A DNA stretch of 64,000 nucleotides, taken from NCBI GenBank assembly GCA_036013055.1, contig DASCQM010000001.1:48641-112640 (forward strand). Reading direction: 5' to 3'. Of the stretch, positions 45,820 to 54,265 are shown piece by piece. Position numbers and translations under genes: made by a program. The stretch is from SHYR01 sp036013055. Its GTDB lineage: Bacteria; Chloroflexota; Dehalococcoidia; UBA2979. The notes beneath the pieces were generated by a model that searched no databases, was not told the DNA's origin, and was given only the letters and a program-made list of their open reading frames with translations. Each line of letters begins with the position of its first letter. Position 1 is the stretch's first letter.

Positions 45820-46212
45820 GTGAACATCGAACTCGTCGACCGCTCGCTCTTCGTGAAGAAGACAGTCTCGGTCTTTGTGCTCTCGTTCTTGCTGATCCCG
45901 CTCGTCTCGCTGAAGAGCGACGTGCCCGTTCTCGTCTACGCCGGTGCGCTCGTCGTGCTGCACATCTTCGTGCTCATCGCGTACTTCTACCGCGTGAAGG
46001 TGCGCGAGCTCGACTCCAATGCGAGGTCGCTCGCAGCGAGGGTGGTCGCCCTGATCGTCGTCAGCTATCTGCTGTACGTGGGGTCGAGCTTCGACGATGA
46101 CGCGTCGTACGTTTCGCTCGCGATCCAGATGTTCGCGGTCTCGGTACTGCATACGGCGATCCTGCTGCTGCTGACCGCACGGATCGCGGATCGGGACGCA
46201 CCAACCACGTAA
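45820..46212 (+). CDS. Small multi-span membrane protein
   Basis: 130 residues with about four hydrophobic spans: TVSVFVLSFLLIPLVSL, VYAGALVVLHIFVLIAYF, ARVVALIVVSYLLYVG and a last span before the C-terminal RIADRD. No recognised family. GTG 45820 is chosen because GGAGG lies five bases upstream; the frame before it is poor in coding character. The neighbours give no clue to its role. Confidence 0.68.
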   Translation: MNIELVDRSLFVKKTVSVFVLSFLLIPLVSLKSDVPVLVYAGALVVLHIFVLIAYFYRVKVRELDSNARSLAARVVALIVVSYLLYVGSSFDDDASYVSLAIQMFAVSVLHTAILLLLTARIADRDAPTT

Positions 46213-46344
46213 TCCCCGCGTCGTTAGATCCGGCACCCAGATCGACCGACCGTCGGACCGTCCGTGCGATAGCATGCGCGGCAAGAAGTCGAGCACCGCG
46301 TCGCAGCGCACCACACAGCGCCGCCGCAACCGATTGGAATCACC

Positions 46345-47307
46345 ATGGATCTGGGAGTCATGATCGAGGGCCAAGACGGGCTCTCGTGGGATCGCTGGCG
46401 CAGGATCATCCGCGCCGCCGAAGACCTGGGGTTCGAGTCGCTCTGGCGCTCCGACCACTACGTCGCGTTTTCGGAGCCGCGCGAGCGCGAGGCGCTGGAG
46501 ACGTTCATCTCCTTCGTACTCGTCGCCGAGGAGTCGGAGCGCATTCGCTTCGGTCCGCTCGTCGCCTCGATGACGTTCCGTCCGCCGGAGCTGCTGGCAC
46601 GCATGGCGGCGCAGATCGACGTGCTCTCGAGCGGTCGCTTCGTCTGCGGCGTGGGTGCCGGCTGGAACGTCCCGGAGCACGAGTCGTTCGGCATCCCCTT
46701 CCCGTCCGTCGGCGAGCGCATGGATCGGCTCGATGAGTCGATTCAGGTGTTGAAGGCGCTCTGGTCCGACGCCCCGGCGACCTTCGACGGCAAGCACTAC
46801 CAGCTCGCGGACGCCATCTGCTACCCGAAGCCGGCGCAATCACCGCTCCCGCTGCTGGTCGGCGGCAGTGGCGAGAAGCGCACGCTCCGCATCGTGGCCG
46901 AGCACGCCAACGAGTGGAACTTCACCGGCGGCGGCGTCGATCGTTACCTGGAGAAGCGCGCCGTTCTCGAACGGCATTGCGCCGACGTGGGTCGCGACCC
47001 AGAGGAGATCCGCCATTCGACGATGACCGGCTTCGTGATCGGCGCTGACGAGGCCGGCGTGAACGCGCACGCAGAGCGCATTCGTGAAGCGAATCCACTC
47101 TTTCAGCGCGGGACGACTGAGGAGACGGTCGCGGGCCTGAGGGAGCGCGGCTGGCTCGTCGGAACGCCCGGCGAGGTCGTCGAGCAGCTCGGGCAGCGCG
47201 AGGAGGCCGGGCTTTCCGGCGTGATGATGCAACACCACGCGCAGGAGGATTTCGACGTGCTAGAGCTGATCGCGAAAGAGATCTTGCCGCAGGTGCAGCG
47301 GAGCTAG
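46345..47307 (+). CDS. LLM-class (F420-dependent type) flavin oxidoreductase
   Basis: 320-residue TIM-barrel luciferase-like monooxygenase. LGFESLWRSDHY (about 30-41), RFGPLVASMTFRPPELLARM and GRFVCGVGAGWNVPEHESFG (about 97-116) are typical of F420-dependent members; PLLVGGSGEKRTLRIVAEHA is the second cofactor segment. Reaction and substrate cannot be predicted. Single gene, ATG 46345 with a GGAA element upstream. The NnrE gene converges on it. Confidence 0.9.
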   Translation: MDLGVMIEGQDGLSWDRWRRIIRAAEDLGFESLWRSDHYVAFSEPREREALETFISFVLVAEESERIRFGPLVASMTFRPPELLARMAAQIDVLSSGRFVCGVGAGWNVPEHESFGIPFPSVGERMDRLDESIQVLKALWSDAPATFDGKHYQLADAICYPKPAQSPLPLLVGGSGEKRTLRIVAEHANEWNFTGGGVDRYLEKRAVLERHCADVGRDPEEIRHSTMTGFVIGADEAGVNAHAERIREANPLFQRGTTEETVAGLRERGWLVGTPGEVVEQLGQREEAGLSGVMMQHHAQEDFDVLELIAKEILPQVQRS

Positions 47308-47326
47308 GGGGCGCAGCGCCGGTAGG

Positions 47327-48091
47327 TCACTCGCGGACGTCGACCGCATCGGGGTAGCGCAGCCGCACGCGGTCGACCGCGCCGAAGGGCGGCTCGAAGA
47401 CCAGTCCCGCGCGCGCATAGACGCCGCGCGGAATGCCGAGGTCGGCGAGCCAGAGTTCGCCCGCGTGCTCCTCACGTAGTCCGGCCTTCGGCAGCGCGAG
47501 CGTGAGTGTCACCGAGGCGTGGACCGCTACCCCCGGCGTCTCGCCGCTGTCGGGATCGACGCCGGAAGGCACATCGAGCGAGATCACCGGTGACGGTGCG
47601 GCTTCCGCTGCGCGGATCAGACCCATCGTCGGTCCGCGCGGCGCGTCCTTCAGCGAGTAGCCGACGATCGCATCGAGCACGAGGTCGCTGTCGGCGACAT
47701 CGAATGCCTCGGCGAAGCTCAGTACGCGCGCCGGCGTCTCGGCGAGCGCCATCAACTGCTGCCCGAGCGCCCCGTCTGCCTGCGAGGGACGCGCGGAAGT
47801 CACGGCCAGCACATCGACGCCACGATTCGCGAGATGGCGTGCGGCGCAGATCCCTCCGCCGCCGTTGCCACCACTGCCCGCGAGCACGAGCACCCGGCGG
47901 CTGCGCCAGTCGTCGCCGAGCAGTTGCAGCGCCTGCATCGCCAGCGCCATGCCGGCGTGCTCCATCATCTGCAGCAAGGTCGGCCCGCGATCCTCGACGG
48001 CAACGCGGTCGATCTCGCGCATCTCGGCGACGGTCACCGCGGGCACATCGATGCCGTCGTCGGTGTGAAACATCGGTCGCGGGGTGGTCAT
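47327..48091 (-). CDS. nnrE: NAD(P)H-hydrate epimerase
   Basis: Repairs hydrated NAD(P)H by epimerising the R to the S form; 254 residues. EMREIDRVAVEDRG, LMQMMEHAG-like LLQMMEHAGMALA, VLVLAGSGGNGGGGICAARHL (nucleotide loop) and LVLDAIVGYSL with SLDVPSGVDPDSGE are all diagnostic. Only the epimerase half is present; the ADP-dependent dehydratase NnrD, often fused, is absent here. ATG 48091 is chosen; an upstream in-frame ATG at 48124 is possible. Confidence 0.92.
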   Translation of the reverse strand: MTTPRPMFHTDDGIDVPAVTVAEMREIDRVAVEDRGPTLLQMMEHAGMALAMQALQLLGDDWRSRRVLVLAGSGGNGGGGICAARHLANRGVDVLAVTSARPSQADGALGQQLMALAETPARVLSFAEAFDVADSDLVLDAIVGYSLKDAPRGPTMGLIRAAEAAPSPVISLDVPSGVDPDSGETPGVAVHASVTLTLALPKAGLREEHAGELWLADLGIPRGVYARAGLVFEPPFGAVDRVRLRYPDAVDVRE

Positions 48092-48159
48092 CGTGATCCG
48101 CAGGCGGCGCGGCGCGGGATGCAATCGGCGCGGCTGCCGTGGCTGGAAAGAGCGTGCAC

Positions 48160-48235
48160 TGGTGCCCCCACGGGGATTCGAACCCCGGTTTCCACCTTGA
48201 AAGGGTGGCGTCCTAGTCCCCTGGACGATGGGGGC
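48160..48235 (-). tRNA. tRNA-Glu (anticodon TTC)
   Basis: Acceptor GCCCCCA with TGGGGGC, anticodon stem CCACC/GGTGG around CTTTCAA (anticodon TTC, reads GAA), T-loop GTTCGAATC, encoded CCA. Confidence 0.95.
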
Positions 48236-48495
48236 AGCCGCCGTCGAGGATAGCAGCGGCCATCGGTGGGGTCATCGGCGGGACGCCTACTGATTCGCGT
48301 GGTCGCGCGAGACAGCCGTGTAGCGACTGTAACGAGGCTCGAAGAGCGCCTTGATATCGACTGCTCGCGGATGCCGGCGGTGACGCGAGACTCGCTCGTA
48401 ACGACTTCGCAGGACTGATCCGCAAGCGCGGCACAGATCGGCACGACAGCGCGAATTCCGAACCTGATGCGAAAGCGGCGATTGCTCGCATCTTC

Positions 48496-48517
48496 GGCAT
48501 ATGCTAAAGCATATGCC
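48496..48517. promoter_or_regulatory. Perfect 9-bp inverted repeat directly before an ATG (candidate operator)
   Basis: GGCATATGC-TAAA-GCATATGCC ends at 48517 and the ATG of the zinc-ribbon frame is 48518. A half-site GCATAT recurs about 20 bases later. The form fits a homodimeric repressor site overlapping the translation start. Confidence 0.5.
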
Positions 48518-48637
48518 ATGACAACAGCAGCCGTTCAGCATATCTGCGGTCATTGCGGGCATCAGTGGTTCCCTCGCCAGGCGACACCACCTGCCCGCTG
48601 CCCGCGTTGCCAGAGGCCGTACATAGCGGAGGACGCG
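48518..48637 (+). other. Zinc-ribbon frame fused in phase with malic enzyme
   Basis: From ATG 48518 forty codons read in phase into the malic enzyme. They encode HICGHCGHQWFPRQATPPAR followed by CPRCQRPYI, two CxxC pairs of a zinc ribbon. With no stop before ATG 48638, this is either an N-terminal extension of malic enzyme or the remnant of a small zinc-ribbon gene. The strong Shine-Dalgarno before 48638 shows that the enzyme can also start alone. Confidence 0.6.
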
Positions 48638-50086
48638 ATGACTACTACGCGAACGACCGACGAATATCAGGCCCCGGTTTCGAACTACCCGTTGCTGCTG
48701 CGACTGGCGATCGCCAACGAGATTGGCAACCTCGCCAAGGTGACGGCCGCGATCAGCGCGGCCGGCGGCGACGTCGGCGACATCGAAATCAGCGAGGCCA
48801 GTGCCGACGTGATGATTCGCGACTTCCGAGTCTTCTGTCGGGATGAGGCGCACGCGCGCCAGATCGTCGCCAGCATCGATGAACTCGACGGCGTCGATGT
48901 GCAACTCGCATCCGACCGCACGTTCCAGCTCCACCGTCGCGGCAAGATCGAGGTCGCGAACAAGGTGAACATCCGCACGATGCAGGAGCTCTCCCACGTC
49001 TACACGCCGGGCGTCGCGCGCGTCTCGATGCAGGTCTCCGAGAATCCGGACGCGGTCTGGGCGCTGACAACGAAGGTGAACACGATCGCCGTTGTCACGG
49101 ACGGCACCGCCGTGCTTGGACTCGGCGACATCGGCCCACAGGGCGCGCTGCCCGTGATGGAAGGCAAGTCGATGCTCTTCAAGAGCTTCGGCGACATCGA
49201 CGCGTGGCCGATCTGTCTCGACACGAAGGACACCGAGGAGATCATCGCCATCTCGAAGGCAATTTCGCCGGGATTCGGCGGCATCCTGCTGGAGGACATC
49301 TCCGCCCCTCGCTGCTTCGAGATCGAGGATCGCCTGCGCGACGAACTCGACATCCCCGTGATGCACGACGATCAGCATGGGACGGCCGTGGTCGTACTGG
49401 CAGCCCTGATCAACAGCCTGAAGATCGTTGAAAAGCGCCCCGAGGACCTGAAGGTCGTCGTGCTGGGCGTCGGCGCCGCCGGCGTCGCGTGCACGAAGAT
49501 CCTGATGAACTTCGGCGTGAAGAACGTGATCGGCTTCGACAGTCGCGGCTCGATCTACAAGGGCCGCGACAACCTCAACCCGATCAAGGAGTGGTTCGCC
49601 GACAACACGAACGAGGAGGGCTTCGACGGCAACGTCGGCGATGCCCTCAAGGGTGCCGACCTCTTCCTCGGCCTCTCGGGCCCGCGCCTGATCACGCCGG
49701 AAGACGTCGAGGGGATGGCCGACGACGCGATGGTCTTCGCGATGGCGAACCCGGAGCCTGAGATCATGCCGACCGAAATCGAGGGCAAGGCACGGGTGAT
49801 CGCCACCGGGCGTTCCGACTTCCCCAACCAGGTCAACAACGTGCTCTGCTTCCCCGGCCTCTTCCGCGGCGCCTTCGATGCCGGCGCGACGGAGATTACC
49901 GAGGAGATGAAGATCGTCGCGGCTCGCGCCATCGCAAGCGTGATCCCCGACGAGCAGCTGAACGAGGACTACATCCTCCCCTCAGTCTTCAATGAAGAGG
50001 TCGTCTCGCGTGTCGCTTCGGCCGTGGCTGCCGAAGCAGTGCGTTCGGGTAAGATCCGCGGAAGCGGCTCGCAGATCTTCATCTAG
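48638..50086 (+). CDS. NAD(P)-dependent malic enzyme with N-terminal ACT domain
   Basis: Oxidative decarboxylation of malate to pyruvate. From ATG 48638 (GGAGG five bases upstream) the protein has 482 residues. Residues about 12-90 form an ACT domain (LLLRLAIANEIGNLAKVTAA), a ligand-binding module for allosteric control. The catalytic part has SHVYTPGVARVSMQV (catalytic Tyr), VVTDGTAVLGLGDIGPQGALP, LEDISAPRCFEIE and MHDDQHGTAVVVLAAL (metal ligands), and GVGAAGVACTKIL (nucleotide fold). An in-phase zinc-ribbon extension begins at 48518. A strong terminator follows at 50122. Confidence 0.93.
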   Translation: MTTTRTTDEYQAPVSNYPLLLRLAIANEIGNLAKVTAAISAAGGDVGDIEISEASADVMIRDFRVFCRDEAHARQIVASIDELDGVDVQLASDRTFQLHRRGKIEVANKVNIRTMQELSHVYTPGVARVSMQVSENPDAVWALTTKVNTIAVVTDGTAVLGLGDIGPQGALPVMEGKSMLFKSFGDIDAWPICLDTKDTEEIIAISKAISPGFGGILLEDISAPRCFEIEDRLRDELDIPVMHDDQHGTAVVVLAALINSLKIVEKRPEDLKVVVLGVGAAGVACTKILMNFGVKNVIGFDSRGSIYKGRDNLNPIKEWFADNTNEEGFDGNVGDALKGADLFLGLSGPRLITPEDVEGMADDAMVFAMANPEPEIMPTEIEGKARVIATGRSDFPNQVNNVLCFPGLFRGAFDAGATEITEEMKIVAARAIASVIPDEQLNEDYILPSVFNEEVVSRVASAVAAEAVRSGKIRGSGSQIFI

Positions 50087-50121
50087 GGGCTGAGTCGCAC
50101 CGACGGCAGTTCCAGAGATCA

Positions 50122-50157
50122 AAGAAGGCCCGGCAATGCCGGGCCTTCTTCTCTTCG
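50122..50157. terminator. Bidirectional intrinsic terminator
   Basis: AAGAAGGCCCGGC pairs with GCCGGGCCTTCTT over 13 bp with a 3-base loop; a T-rich stretch follows on the plus strand (for malic enzyme) and TTT on the minus strand (for the selenoprotein gene). Confidence 0.85.
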
Positions 50158-50169
50158 CAATTGCCTTGA

Positions 50170-50433
50170 CTAGGCTGGGGTCGCCGCCAGCGCCAACACC
50201 ACCGCCGTCTTCAGCTCACCCATCTCGGGATAGGTGCCGGTTTCGCGCTTCGAGTACGCCAGCTCGTCGTTGATCCAGAACTCGAAATCGCCGCCGCCAC
50301 CCATCTCTAGGTCGAAGCGCTCGATGTCGGGCTGATACTCCGCAAGAATCTCGGCCGCCGTCCAGACGGCCCTCTGCATGTAGTTTCAGTCGACGCAGTA
50401 GCGAAGCTTGATTCGCAATCCACCTTCAGCCAT
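50170..50433 (-). CDS. SelW/SelT/SelH-type (Rdx) selenoprotein with in-frame UGA
   Basis: The open frame usually called here starts at ATG 50379, but the true gene starts at ATG 50433, where GGGGAGG lies five bases upstream. Translating TGA (50388-50386) as selenocysteine gives 87 residues: IKLRYCVD-U-NYMQRAVWTAAE, with the CxxU redox pair (Cys13, Sec16) of the Rdx thioredoxin-like family, then FDLEMGGGGDFEFWINDELA and the ETGTYPEMGELKTAV end, all family features. After the UGA the mRNA forms GCCG-UCUGGA-CGGC, a short hairpin with G in the loop, 15 bases downstream, like a bacterial SECIS. It lies 19 bases after a molybdopterin enzyme gene. Probably a redox protein; the partner is unknown. 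Confidence 0.88.
50353..50388 (-). promoter_or_regulatory. UGA codon and SECIS-like hairpin of the selenoprotein
   Basis: UGA at 50388-50386; stem GCCG (50370-50367) with CGGC (50360-50357), loop UCUGGA (50366-50361); two further G-C pairs are possible beyond a bulge. Distance and loop G residues suit recognition by SelB. Confidence 0.6.
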
Positions 50434-50452
50434 TCGGGCCTCCCCAGTCTCT

Positions 50453-51061
50453 CTAGCCGTAGCGTTCTTCGGTCCACGGGTCACCGTGCATATGGTAGCC
50501 GTACATCTCCCAAAAGCCAGCGCGATCCGCGGCCATGAACTCAATGCCACGCACCCACTTCGCGCTCTTCCAGAAGTAGAGCTGCGGGATCATCCCGCGC
50601 AGCGGCCAGCCGTGCTCGGGCGTCAGTGGCTCGCCGTTGTGCGTGTGCACGAACAGGATGTCGTCGCTCATCAGCTCGGCCAGCGGCACGTTTGTCGTGT
50701 AGCCGCCGTACGAGTGGAACATCACGTGCTTCGCCTCGGGCTTTACGCCGACCAGTTCCATGACATCGCTGAAGCGCACGCCGACCCAGTCGTTGTCGTA
50801 CTTGCTCCACGTCGTCACGCAGTGGATGTCGGTGCGAACGTCGACCTGGGGCAGCGCCATGAACTGCTCCCAGCTCAGCGAGACCTCCTGATCGACGAGA
50901 CCGCCGATGTTGAACTGCCACGTGTCGAGGTCGACACGGGGAATCGCACCGTAGTGCAGGATTGGCCAGCCGTCAGTCAGTCGCTGACCGGGTGGCAGGC
51001 GCTTGCGCGAGTCTTCGGGCGGCGCGTCGCTCGCCGGATCACGGGTGAGGTCGAGTGCCAC
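50453..51061 (-). CDS. Sulfite-oxidase-family molybdopterin oxidoreductase
   Basis: 202-residue single-domain enzyme binding the molybdenum cofactor. TWQFNIGGLVDQEVSLSWEQ begins the fold; DIHCVTTWSKYDNDW (about 105) holds the Cys that ligates Mo; HSYGGYTTNVPL and HGWPLRGMIPQLYFWKSAKW follow. No twin-arginine or other signal peptide is present, so unlike MsrP it seems cytosolic. GTG 51061 with AAGGGG upstream is chosen. Its substrate is unknown. It lies directly upstream of the selenoprotein gene, and modABC elsewhere in the window can supply molybdate. Confidence 0.9.
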   Translation of the reverse strand: MALDLTRDPASDAPPEDSRKRLPPGQRLTDGWPILHYGAIPRVDLDTWQFNIGGLVDQEVSLSWEQFMALPQVDVRTDIHCVTTWSKYDNDWVGVRFSDVMELVGVKPEAKHVMFHSYGGYTTNVPLAELMSDDILFVHTHNGEPLTPEHGWPLRGMIPQLYFWKSAKWVRGIEFMAADRAGFWEMYGYHMHGDPWTEERYG

Positions 51062-51211
51062 GGAGCATCCCCTTCGCTCAAAGTGGTCACAACATCGTAG
51101 CCTCGCGCAGCGGCGCATCTCAACTGCCCCCCCACATCGATCGACGTGCACCGATCGAGGTCCCGGCAGCCCCCGAGCGAATGCTGGGCTACGCTGGGAT
51201 CGAGGTGCTGC

Positions 51212-51733
51212 GTGGCACAACCCTCGACGTCAGAAGCCCCGACGCCGCACGCGACGATCTCGCGTGCGCGGCTGCTGCCGTTCTTCGGTATCGCTCTCGC
51301 GGTCGTTGCCGCAGATCAACTGACGAAATCACTGATCCGCGGCTGGCTCGACCGCGGCGAGAGCTGGCCGACCCGCGACGGCTGGCTCCAGCTCTCACAC
51401 GTCGAGAACTCCGGCGCCGCGTTTGGCATCCTGCAGGGCGCGGGGACGCTGCTGATCATTCCGGCGCTGATCGGCATCGTCGCGGTGATCGCGTTCCTCT
51501 TCGTCGCGCCGTTCGGAGGACGCCTCTACTCGGTCGCGCTGGCGCTGATCCTCGGCGGTGCAACGGGCAACCTGATCGACCGGGCCGCGCGCAGCACGGT
51601 CACCGACTTCATCGATCCGAAGTTCTACCCCGCGTTCAACATCGCCGACTCCGCGATCGTGATCGCCGTTGTCACGCTGTTCCTGCTCTCATTCCTCGAC
51701 CAGCATGCCGACGCCGAAGACGCACCGCAGTGA
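51212..51733 (+). CDS. lspA: Lipoprotein signal peptidase
   Basis: Membrane aspartic protease that removes signal peptides from prolipoproteins; 173 residues, four spans. The catalytic pair lies in GNLIDRAARSTVTDFID and FNIADSAIV; the second conserved block is LSHVENSGAAFGIL, and the first span ends VVAADQLTK. GTG 51212 has GAGGTG five bases upstream. It is needed by the several lipoproteins in this window (ModA, cupredoxin, peptide-binding protein). Its stop overlaps the rluD start. Confidence 0.94.
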   Translation: MAQPSTSEAPTPHATISRARLLPFFGIALAVVAADQLTKSLIRGWLDRGESWPTRDGWLQLSHVENSGAAFGILQGAGTLLIIPALIGIVAVIAFLFVAPFGGRLYSVALALILGGATGNLIDRAARSTVTDFIDPKFYPAFNIADSAIVIAVVTLFLLSFLDQHADAEDAPQ

Positions 51734-52677
51734 CGGGCACCCGACAGGACTTCGCCGCCACGGAGGCCGGCCGCCTCGACCGCCTCGTCGCCGGGGCGCT
51801 GCCCGAGTTGTCGCGCTCGCAGGCGCAACGACTGATCGAGGATGGCCGCGTCACCGTCGATGCCGCGACCGTCACGAAGGTGGCGCACGCCGTGACCGTT
51901 GGCGCGACCATCGAGGTCGAATTGCCGGTCGTCCCCGACCTCGATCTGATCGCGCGCGACGTGCCGCTCAGCATCATCTTCGAGGACGAGGAGACGCTGG
52001 TGATCGACAAGGCGCCCGGCATGATCATCCACCCCGCCCCCGGCGTGCAGGGCGTGACGCTGATCAACGTCGTGCGCGCGCGTTACCCGTCGGTCGCGGA
52101 GATCGACGAGAGCAACCGACCGGGCGTCGTACATCGTCTCGACCGCGACACGTCCGGCGCGATGGTCTTCGCGAAGTCGTCGACGGCCGCGCAGGTGCTA
52201 CGCGATCAATGGCGCGAGCGCGAGACGCTGAAGATCTACCTCGCCATCGTCGACGGCCGAGTCGACCCGATCGAGGGGATCATCGAGTCGGAGATCGGCC
52301 CCGATCCCGCGAACCCGCGCCGCCGCGCCGTGATCGAGAACGGCCAGTCCGCGCGCTCGCAGTACCGCGTGCTTGAGCAGTACGGCGATGACGCGGCACT
52401 CGTCGAGGTACAGATCTATACCGGCCGCACGCACCAGATTCGCGTCCACATGGCCGCGATCGGATATCCGGTCGTCGGCGACACGCTCTACGGCAGTGGC
52501 TCGGAGCTGATCGAGCGCCAGGCGTTGCACGCGTCGCGGCTCGGCTTCACACTCGCCACCACCGGCGAATGGCGCGAGTTCGAAGCGCCGCTCCCGCGCG
52601 ATATGATCGATGTGATCGCCGGCCTGCGACAGCGCTTCCACACCACGCCGGCATCCGAGATTGGCGAACTACCGTGA
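51730..52677 (+). CDS. rluD: RluA/RluD-family 23S rRNA pseudouridine synthase
   Basis: Converts uridine to pseudouridine in 23S rRNA. 315 residues: an S4 RNA-binding domain (about 12-75, GRLDRLVAGALPELSRSQAQ), then the catalytic domain with HRLDRDTSGAMVFAKS, where the Asp attacks the uracil ring, and IYTGRTHQIRVHMAAIGYPV. GTG 51730 overlaps the lspA stop (GTGA) and its own stop overlaps gltX the same way. RluD is favoured by the lspA neighbourhood, but RluA-type specificity cannot be excluded. Confidence 0.92.
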   Translation: MTGTRQDFAATEAGRLDRLVAGALPELSRSQAQRLIEDGRVTVDAATVTKVAHAVTVGATIEVELPVVPDLDLIARDVPLSIIFEDEETLVIDKAPGMIIHPAPGVQGVTLINVVRARYPSVAEIDESNRPGVVHRLDRDTSGAMVFAKSSTAAQVLRDQWRERETLKIYLAIVDGRVDPIEGIIESEIGPDPANPRRRAVIENGQSARSQYRVLEQYGDDAALVEVQIYTGRTHQIRVHMAAIGYPVVGDTLYGSGSELIERQALHASRLGFTLATTGEWREFEAPLPRDMIDVIAGLRQRFHTTPASEIGELP

Positions 52678-54167
52678 CCGTTCGAGTCCGATACGCACCG
52701 AGCCCGACCGGGGACCCGCACGTCGGCAACATCCGCACGGCGCTCTGGGCGTGGCTACACGCGCGCCACCACGGCGGCAAGTTCATCGTGCGGCTTGAGG
52801 ACACAGACCAGTCGCGCGCGATCGACGGCTCGCTGGAGCGCATCCTCGACTCGCTGCGCTGGCTCGGCATCGACTGGGACGAGGGCCCCGACATCGGCGG
52901 ACCCTACGGGCCGTACGTGCAGTCGGAGCGCCTCGACCTCTACCGCGAAGCCATCGACCGCCTGCTCGCCAGCGGCGACGCGTACCCCTGTTTCTGCACG
53001 CCCGAGGAGCTGAGCGAGCTGCGCAAATCGCAGCAGAAGGCGAAGCTCCCGACCGGCTACGAGGGCAAGTGCCGCCTAGTCGATGTCGCCGACGCCCGCA
53101 CACGCGTCGAGGGCGGCGAGCCGCACGTGATCCGCTTCCGCATGCCGGACGAAGGCACGACCACCTTCACCGATGCGTTGCGCGGTGAAATCACCGTCGA
53201 GAACAGTACGCAGGAAGATTTCGTGATTCTGAAGTCGGACGGCTTCCCGACCTACCACCTCGCCCACGTCGTCGATGACCACGCGATGGAGATCACGCAC
53301 ATCATCCGCGGCGAGGAGTGGATCCCGTCCGCGCCGCGCCACCTGCGGCTCTTCGAAGCGCTTGGCTACGAGCCGCCGATCTTCGTACACAACCCGGTGA
53401 TTCTCGGCCCGGACGGCGGCAAGCTCTCCAAGCGCCACGGCGCGAAGTTCGTGCTTGAGTACGCCGAGGAGGGCTACCTGCCGCAGGCCGTCTTTAACTT
53501 CCTCGTGATGATGGGCTGGTCGCTCGACGGCGAGACTGAGATCGCCTCACGCGAGCGCCTGATCGAGGCCTTCGACGTCACCGATCTCTCGCCGAGCCCG
53601 GCCGGTTTCGATACGCAGAAGCTGGAGTGGATGAACGGCGTCTACCTGCGCGACATGCCGGAGCGCGAGCTCTCGGAGCTCTTCGCACAGCGGTTGGAGC
53701 GCGACCTCCCCGGCGACATCGCCCGCCCGCTCGACCGCATGGTCGTTGAGCAGTTCACGCCGCTGGTGCAGGAGCGCGTGAAGCTGCTCTCCGAACTCGC
53801 GCCGATGGTCGACTTCTTCTTCCGCTCTGTGATCACGCCGGCCGAGCCGGAAGCGATCCTCGGCAAGCCGTTCCGCAAGCGCCCGGACGCTGCACCGGGC
53901 ATCCTCGCCGCCGCCGCCGACGCGCTCGATGCGCTCGATGAGAGCAGCGGCTGGTCGCACGAGGCGATCGAAGAGCGGTTGCGAGCGCTGGCGAAGGAGC
54001 TGGAAGAGAAGCCCGGCGATGTCTTCATGCTCTGCCGCGTCGCCGTGACCGGGAAGTCCGTCACGCCACCGCTCTTCGAGACGATGGAGATCATCGGCCC
54101 GGTGCTCACCGTCGAACGGCTGCAGGCGGCCGAGGCTTCACTACGCGCCGTCACCACCGACGCCTGA
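52674..54167 (+). CDS. gltX: Glutamyl-tRNA synthetase
   Basis: Class I synthetase that charges tRNA-Glu; 497 residues. RYAPSPTGDPHVGNIRTALW has the HIGH-type motif (HVGN, about 16), CFCTPEEL lies in the inserted domain, ILKSDGFPTYHLAHVVDDH follows, and LSKRHGAKF is the KMSKS-type loop (about 250). GTG 52674 overlaps the rluD stop. tRNA-Gln lies 98 bases downstream and two tRNA-Glu genes are nearby. If the organism lacks GlnRS, this enzyme also charges tRNA-Gln for GatCAB. Confidence 0.96.
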   Translation: MTVRVRYAPSPTGDPHVGNIRTALWAWLHARHHGGKFIVRLEDTDQSRAIDGSLERILDSLRWLGIDWDEGPDIGGPYGPYVQSERLDLYREAIDRLLASGDAYPCFCTPEELSELRKSQQKAKLPTGYEGKCRLVDVADARTRVEGGEPHVIRFRMPDEGTTTFTDALRGEITVENSTQEDFVILKSDGFPTYHLAHVVDDHAMEITHIIRGEEWIPSAPRHLRLFEALGYEPPIFVHNPVILGPDGGKLSKRHGAKFVLEYAEEGYLPQAVFNFLVMMGWSLDGETEIASRERLIEAFDVTDLSPSPAGFDTQKLEWMNGVYLRDMPERELSELFAQRLERDLPGDIARPLDRMVVEQFTPLVQERVKLLSELAPMVDFFFRSVITPAEPEAILGKPFRKRPDAAPGILAAAADALDALDESSGWSHEAIEERLRALAKELEEKPGDVFMLCRVAVTGKSVTPPLFETMEIIGPVLTVERLQAAEASLRAVTTDA

Positions 54168-54265
54168 CGCGCCGCAGCCCCGTCGCGCGATCGCCGCAGC
54201 GCCGCCGTAGCGCGGCGGCTCCCTACGTGATCGGTACGGCCGGGTTTGCTAGGATCGAGCTCCGC

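Noticed and set aside
48088..48519. 143-codon frame on the minus strand
   Set aside because: It passes through the tRNA-Glu gene and the palindrome region and shows no family similarity.
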